Assembly: GCA_022828595.1 (NCBI GenBank)
Contig: JAKGHH010000007.1
Location: 41,277,973 to 41,341,972, forward strand
DNA: 64,000 nt
Direction of reading: 5' to 3'
Source: Nelumbo lutea
Lineage: Eukaryota > Streptophyta > Magnoliopsida > Proteales > Nelumbonaceae
Part shown: positions 57,950-64,000 of the stretch, in pieces
Layout: every line of letters begins with the position of its first letter
Position numbering within the stretch: the first letter of the stretch is position 1
Translations under genes and position numbers: made by a program
The notes under the pieces: model-generated
What the model saw: only the letters and a program-made list of their open reading frames with translations
What the model was told of the DNA's origin: nothing
Databases searched by the model: none

Positions 57950-59993
57950 TTGATCAATAACAGCCTTGGAAGCATGAATCTACAAGCCACAAAAGATTTG
58001 TTGGAAGAAGAAAGTTTAAACACAGCTATTCTTTTCCTGGAAGAGGAAGCTTCTGCACCGGAAGGCTTTGGGAATGAGGAACGTAAGAGCGTAGATGTTG
58101 AGGTTGAACAATCAAGGATTATAACAGATTAACAGTCACTGTGTCACATAAGGGTAAGGCGAACCTAGCAGCAACTATAGAGGATGATCAAGGTACAACT
58201 ATTCCGGCAACCAAATCCCTTCCAGAAATCAACTATTAAAGGCGTTCAGTCTGGAGGGGCAGGAACCATATCTGCAGGTTTATGAAGAGGCACACACACA
58301 GGATAACCTAGAAAAGGTTTCTTTGTACACAGGGGTTGACAAGGTGTTGATTGAACCAAGTACATCCACAACTGAATCTGCCAGAGGGAATGGTCCTTGT
58401 CCAGAATTCTATTACTGATGCCCCAACACAAGTCCTAGCCCATTCATCTCCTGCCAGGCCAGGTATGTTTGTCCATTCGGGTTTTGATACTAACTTGGGT
58501 TCAATGCCTGAAGTAGGTACCCTGGCATCCCAATTGGACAGAACAGCTGGAGGTGAGGGAGTGGAGGTGGAAGGGGTTGAATTTGAAATAAAGGAACTTC
58601 TTTATTGAGAAAAGGACAAGTGAAGCAACTAGAGAGCATCTGCGAGCAAATCTGTGCCTTGTTGGAAGAGTATAAGCAGAAAGAAGATCAAGAGTGCAGG
58701 AGAAGAACCATTTAATAAAAGCAGGAAGAAAATGAAAAGATCAAAAGTAGAAAGACTACTCTCAGACATTGAAGGGGATTTAGAATTCAGTGGAAGAGGG
58801 GAGAGGGAGAAGGCTCCTAAGTGAAGGACAAAGGGTGTTCGAAGGGTGTCATTCTACAACTATGTTGATGAAGATCATTAGCTGGAATGTGAGAAGTCTA
58901 GGAAGTGCGAGGTAGAGAAGGTTGATAAAGAATTTGTGGAGGGAAAAAGGCCTGACATTGTGTTGATACAGGAAACCAAACTTACAAATCTAGATAGAAG
59001 ATGGGTTAGAAGTGTGTGGAAGGCAAGAGGTGTGAATTGGTGCTCAACTCCCTCTTGGGGAGCCTCTGGGGGTTTAGTTACTCTTTGGAGAGAGGATGTG
59101 ATAGAATCATTAGAGGAACTGATAGGTAGTTTTTCTATCTCTTTAAAGTTTAGGATGGTGGAGGATGGTTTTACTTGGGTGTTAACCAATGTGTATGGGC
59201 CAAATAATTATAGAGAGAGATGAATTTTGGGAAGAGCTTTATGGAATTTGAGGCTTATGGGAAGGTCCCTGGTGTTTGGGGGGAGACCTCAATGTAATAA
59301 GGTTCCTAAATGAGTCAAACAATCCCTAGCAGTCTATCACAACTAGCATGAGGAGGTTTAATGACTATCAATAATTGTGATCTAAAGGAATTCCCTTTTC
59401 TAAAGCCAACTTTACTTGGTCAAACTTCGAGGAGAACCTATCTTGCTCAAAATTAGATAAAGTTCCTTTTCAATGAAATCTGGGAAGCAAAATGGAGGGG
59501 TTTGCTGGCTAAAGCTTTGCTTAGAGTTACCGAGAAACTTTTGGGTTTGGACCTAGACCTTTTAGGTTTGAAAACATGTGACTAACACACCCGGACTTTG
59601 TGCCTAAGGTTTTCAGAACTGATGACAGCAGTCTATGGAGTAGAGAAAGCTAAAGAAATGGGGATTGATAGGCTGATTATTGAAGGTGATTCAAAAGTAG
59701 TTGTGGGTTGGCTGAAAAAGGGGAAGGTGTCATATGGAAGTTAAGGAATGAGTTCAGGCACTTCAAGCAGATTCCTAAAGACATGATGATCCAAATCAGG
59801 CGGATTAGAACATCTACAAACAGTATGGCTGATGGTCTAGCAAAGCAAGGAATTCAGAGACAACCTATGTTCTGGGCAGTTATGTAAATAGTGAATGGTT
59901 TCTGTTTGGGCTTTTTGTTTTTGCCCACAACTCCTTATTGTATTTCTTATTTTTAAACTAATGAATCAATTTTTGTGTTGCTGATAAAAAAAA
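57950..59993 (+). pseudogene. L1-type LINE with endonuclease joined to an RNase H tail (STR1 intron 8)
   Basis: Plus strand. An ORF1-like end without a recognised domain (57950-58860) precedes the endonuclease start MKIISWNVRSLGSAR at 58868. This continues with DIVLIQETKL (catalytic Glu), WGASGGLVTLWREDV, LTNVYGPNNY and GDLNVIRFLNES. Around 59470-59640 the sequence jumps to the RNase H end: [40 protein letters not shown] and FWAVM with a stop, then a poly(A) tail at 59984-59993. The whole reverse transcriptase is absent. Frameshifts throughout. Confidence 0.85.
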
Positions 59994-60576
59994 GGTTTAA
60001 ATAAGTGATACCTTTAGTAGTCTCACCCTTTCGAGGCGCATTTGTGGAAAGTGGACTTAGAGAAAGCCTATGATCTAGTGAATTGGAGAATTCTTCTATA
60101 ATTACTAGAGAGGCTTGGATTTGAAGCAAAATGGAGATTATGGATTAAAGGGTGTGTCATCTCTGTTCATTACTCAATTCTTATCAGTTGTGTAGTAAAA
60201 GACTTATTCCTGACTAGGCTAGGAATTAGACAAGGAGACCCCTTATCACTCTTCCTTTTCACCCTAGTGGCAGAGGGCCTAAGTAGAATGGCGGTGAAAG
60301 CAGATCATCTACAAGACCTTTTTAAGGGATGGAGAATTGTTAGAAATCAAGTGGTGGTCCCTCATCTCCAATTTGCTGACGACACAATTCTATTCTGTGA
60401 GGACATTAACCTACAATTGGTGAGAAACCTAAAGGATTTCGTTGATAACTTTGTGGGCCTGACTGGATTGAGGATTAATTGGAGTAAAAGCGGAATTGCG
60501 GCGATCAACCTAGAAGAGAGGGAGCTTTTGAGCTTTTCTGACTTATTGGGTTGTGAGGTTACAAACTGGCCTATTA

Positions 60577-62359
60577 GGCCCCATTTGGTATCAATTCTGG
60601 GGATTCTCATTCTCAGAATCCTTTCAAAAAAGAATGGATCCTGAGAATTTTCATTCAGATAATCACCAGTCTTGTTTGGCACAGTCATTTGATTCCTGTT
60701 TCTCAAAAACAGAATCACGTTTGGCAGCAATCAATTTCTTGAAATCAATTCTCTGACCGATTGAGTGCTTACATTTTATTCAAAGTGGGGAAGCTGTTCA
60801 TTAAGCCTTGTAGCAACAACATAGCTAGTATACGCTCCTAAAGTTCACATGGATAAACACTCATTCCTTGACACAATAAATATATAAATAAAAATGTCAC
60901 ATGGCTGATTTTAGTGTTAATAATTTAAAACTGTGCAACCACTTCCAATAAAGAGCTTCCTTCCCATTCTTTTTATGGTGTACATAGAGGTAGGAAATGA
61001 GAATTATGTAGATTTGGTATAAAACTTAAATTAAGGTGATTAGATCCTTCACCACACAATAAGCCTACTGTGTGAAAAGAACTCTGATATGCTGAAAACT
61101 TACAGAAAGGTTACAATGGCACTAGAAAGAACAAGAAACCTGGAGAGAACTATAATCAAGCATTTTATGTTTACTTGATGGAAGATTATTCTGAGACAAA
61201 AGGATTAAGAATCTATTGAGAACCCCAGCAAGATCCCACTGCAACCCTCAACCAAAATTAACCAGTTTCCTGACAAACCAGGATTACCAAACATCAGCTA
61301 TGCAGTGGGGTACACAATCACCAAATAAAAGATACAAGAGCATCCGGTACATAGGAAATGTAAGTCTCATTGCTGAGGCCAAATGTTGAATTCAAAAATA
61401 GTTAAAAAAGTGATTTCAATATTTTAGGTCAATTCAGTCAATGGGCAAAGATCTAAGAAAATAATTAAGTACAAACAGGTGCAGCATGCTAAAATGAAGA
61501 ATTATCAATCACATAACAAATCAGATAAAGAAGGGCACAAGGCTAAGAACAGTCTTCTATGACTCCGAAGTGTGGGCACATGGCTGGAAAGGTTCTGGTT
61601 TCAGTAAGTGAGCACGTCAATAGGCTCGTTGCAGCCAGATTGCAGTTTGATATCATGGGGGTCGAAACCGTGTTGGTGGCTCATACTGATGCTGTTGCTG
61701 CTAATTTGATTCAGACCAATGTTGATACCTGAGACCATCAGTTCATATTGGAAGCAACTAACCCCAATTTTAAAGGTAAGAGCATAGCCACGATTCTTGG
61801 TGAAGCTATGTCTGTCGGAAAGACTGGACCTGATGAGGACAATTGGTTATTGATGGCCCGATTGAAGACCTTCTCTGAATGCATAGTGGACGAGATTAAG
61901 AACTTGAACAATGGGGAAAAAGAGAAACAGAGGAGATTGCTGCAATCCAAAACAATGAAAAGAAAAAACAAAACGCATTGCTGCAAGCCATGCACCTGTG
62001 TAGATGGGAGAAACAGATAGAGCCGTTGGAGTCCTTGGGAAGGAGAAAGACGTTGGAGAGGGTTTCCAACATTTTAGGGCATTTTACTCAATCAAGATAT
62101 ACATTTGATATAGAATGACACAATTACCCACACTTGCACATGGGACTATTGCACATGTGTTCATTATTTACTATAGGACGTAGCGAGAATTGTGATTCTC
62201 CAAAGTGAAAAATTTTCACTTTGGAGAATAGTGCCTTTAAACAGAAATTCTCATCCTAAAAAAAGAGAAAGTACAAATACTCTGTCCCAAACAAGATTCT
62301 CATCCAAAGAATCCCAGAATCACCAAAATTGATTTTTTGGAGTGATGCCAAATGGGGCC
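60577..62359. mobile_element. PIF/Harbinger-like non-autonomous element carrying a gene fragment
   Basis: 1,783 bp. Ends GGCCCCATTTGGTATCAATT and, from the other side, GGCCCCATTTGGCATCACTC, flanked by TTA at 60574-60576 and 62360-62362. The related LINE reads GGCCTATTACTTAG without the insert at 49845-49858, so boundaries and duplication are confirmed. No transposase; the interior includes an isocitrate lyase fragment at 61562-61942. Confidence 0.93.
61562..61942 (+). pseudogene. Captured isocitrate lyase fragment
   Basis: The + strand frame reads [55 protein letters not shown], a TGA stop at 61730-61732 where the family has Arg (CGA to TGA), then [33 protein letters not shown], a short deletion, [20 protein letters not shown] and [15 protein letters not shown]. 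Isocitrate lyase is the glyoxysomal glyoxylate-cycle enzyme splitting isocitrate to glyoxylate and succinate; CGH belongs to its KKCGH active-site signature (first Lys lost). Only about 125 of ~575 residues are present, so it cannot be functional. The fragment lies wholly inside the Harbinger-like element, so it was carried there by the transposon. Confidence 0.92.
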
Positions 62360-63402
62360 TTACTTAGGCTTGCCTTTGGGAGAGAACCCTAGTAGTGATG
62401 GATTTTGGAAGCCAGTAGTGGAGAGGTTTGCTAGGAAGCTAACCCTATGGAAACAGAACTACATCTCTCTAGGTGGAAGAATCACATTGATTAGAACACT
62501 AACCAATCTTCCCATTTACCTCCCATCCACTTTTTGTATCCCAACTTGGACAGTAGGGCAACTTGAGAAATTCATGAGGGACTTCCTCTGGGAAGCTAGT
62601 GATGAAAAAAAGGATCACCTGGTAAAATGGGAAGCAGTTAGCAAAACCCAAGGGAAAAGGGGGCCTAGGGCTAGGAAACATTGCCTTAAAAAATATTGCT
62701 TTACTAGGTAACTGTTTATGAAGATTTCATTTTGAGAGAGACTAGCTGTGGCACAAGGTAATAGAAATCATTCATGGGCTGGAAGGTAATGGCCGGGATG
62801 CTTTGCTCCGCAGTCTTCTTCAGCTTCTCCTTAGAAAGCTATATATTAAGTCTCCAGTTAGCAAAGCAACTGGGTGTCAGACGGGTTGAAGTGGAAGGGG
62901 ACTCAAAAGTAGATATCTCATGGACAAACTGAAACAGATGTACTCCCTGGACTCTCAGTCATAAGTGGAACAGATTGCTATGGACATAGAGGCTGAATTT
63001 AAATGGGTTAGCTGATTTCCTTGCCAAACAAGGGGTTATGAGGCAGTGACTGTTTTGGGCTTCTATGTAATTGGGGTTTGAAAAATTGGGGATGACTTTC
63101 TTGTCATCAAACTGTATTGATTAATGCTCTAATTGAATCTAATAAATAAACCTACTTTCTTCTGATCAAGAAAAGATAATGAACACCATATGAAGATTTC
63201 TCATTTCTCTCTACTCTTTGGTTTTCTCATATACTTGTTTCATGTCATAACCTTTGCTTATTTATTCTCTTCCAATGATTCATATTATGGTTCTTGACTT
63301 TAATCCCATGACAATTATTACAACTGAGTAAATTGCTTTTGATGACTTTGAATTTACTACATTGCCCCTTCATTGCGATTTTCTTAATAAAAAGTAAGTG
63401 TT

Positions 63403-63804
63403 TGTGTGCAGAATAAAATGGGGAAATAATTTAACCAAGAAAAAGAAAAGCTTGTTGAATAAAAGAATAAAAAGGTGTGTTCTAATGTAATTCTGGAAGA
63501 ACGAAAAGAAGTCAATTAGGCTTCGAAGAGAAGAAGAGAGAAGAGAAAGAAGAGAAGAAAGAGAAAAGGGGTTCGGTTAGATTAATTATGCTGCCCCACT
63601 AAATATTATATATATATATATATATTCATGTCCTTACAAAAGGAGTTGCTGTAATACCCCTACTTAAAACAAAAGAAAAATAAACAAAAAATAAACAAGG
63701 CCCAACTAGCCCAACCACCAAGACTAACATAAGGAAATAAATAATAAAATAAAGTGTGGGGCTGGAACCACACACACACTAATGACCTACTAACTATCTT
63801 TACA
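63403..63804 (-). mobile_element. Copia 3' LTR of an element continuing past the window
   Basis: About 400 bp. On the + strand it begins near TGTGTGCAGAATAAAATG and ends CTTTACA. On the minus strand the inner side is preceded by a polypurine tract (AACTTGAGAGGGGG). Contains an (AT)n tract at ~63606-63627. Confidence 0.75.
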
Positions 63805-64000
63805 CCCCCTCTCAAGTTGGGAGTTGATATTTGTCATTCCCAACTTGCATAAATCTGCCTCCAACTTGCTTTTTGTGATTGATTTAGTAAAGAGATCAAC
63901 TAACTACATGCCTAAGGCAATATAAGGGAAACACATTTCTTGAGATGCAACTCGCTATCAGATAAAATGTCTATCCACCTCAATATGTTTAGTCTTGTCA
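63805..64000 (-). pseudogene. Copia pol 3' end (RNase H side), runs off the window
   Basis: Collinear with 52373-52565 of the copia element in intron 7 (CTCAAGTTGGGA, CATTCCCAACTTGCATA, TATCCACCTCAATATG), so it is the region between RNase H and the 3' LTR of a related element on the minus strand. Coding status beyond the edge unknown. Confidence 0.75.

Larger units (their letters stand above)
59994..63176 (+). pseudogene. L1-type LINE RT/RNase H copy split by a Harbinger-like element
   Basis: Plus-strand pieces 59994-60576 and 62360-63176. The first holds KAYDLVN-like sequence, [20 protein letters not shown], the RT active site FADD at 60372-60383 (HLQFADDTILFCEDIN) and VGLTGLRINWSKSGIAAINL. 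The second resumes with [30 protein letters not shown] and [20 protein letters not shown], then drops to the RNase H end (RVEVEGDSKVDISW, NGLADFLAKQGVMRQ). 5' truncated, directly after the poly(A) of the LINE before it. Closely related to the LINE at 48360-55536. Confidence 0.88.

Noticed and set aside
61748..62020. Open frame that looks like a small isocitrate lyase gene
   Set aside because: It covers only part of the enzyme, continues upstream past an in-frame TGA, has a small deletion, and lies inside a transposon; it is a captured fragment.
1..64000. CRISPR arrays, bacterial operons, rRNA or organellar DNA inserts
   Set aside because: No regularly spaced identical repeats with unique spacers, no organellar genes and no rRNA motifs were seen; introns and plant retroelements show nuclear plant DNA.

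Overview
The window is plant nuclear DNA: AT-rich, gene-poor and packed with decayed transposable elements. One ordinary gene is present, encoding mitochondrial/cytosolic thiosulfate/3-mercaptopyruvate sulfurtransferase (STR1/MST1 type, two rhodanese domains). It runs on the + strand from an ATG at 28646. Eight coding exons (818 nt, 272 codons plus two bases) lie between 28646 and 57081. The second half of the C-terminal rhodanese domain, with the catalytic cysteine loop, is not in the window, so intron 8 is longer than 6.9 kb. The protein resembles angiosperm orthologues; the species cannot be placed from sequence alone.

Layout. (1) 1-4412 and 17762-20900: two pieces of a Ty3/gypsy element on the minus strand (integrase end; Gag, protease and the start of RT). 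(2) 4413-17761, between them: a block of Ty1/copia sequence of one family, minus strand, with three LTR copies in the order LTR-internal-LTR-internal-LTR. A solo LTR of another family sits inside it (10443-11998). (3) 21590-23930: about 14 tandem copies of a ~168 bp repeat. (4) 24205-28405: nested long terminal inverted repeats enclosing a plus-strand copia LTR, a minus-strand copia gag/pre-integrase remnant and a foldback element. This block ends about 240 bp before the STR1 start codon. (5) 28646-64000: STR1, whose introns 2, 4, 6, 7 and 8 hold L1-type LINE fragments with RNase H domains, one RTE-type LINE fragment, hAT-like and PIF/Harbinger-like elements, a copia element, and the edge of another copia element at the right end.

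Most informative points: a Harbinger-like element at 60577-62359 carries a piece of an isocitrate lyase gene, and its insertion site is preserved empty in a second LINE copy at 49845. Several insertions can be dated relative to one another from exact target-site duplications. The three-LTR copia block with non-matching flanks suggests recombination between two neighbouring copia insertions that removed the middle of the gypsy element.

Nearly all other open frames are TE remnants carrying stops and frameshifts. No tRNA, rRNA, CRISPR array or organellar insert was recognised. Coordinates were read by hand. Exon edges and the target-site duplications quoted as exact should be correct to the base; other TE boundaries are approximate.
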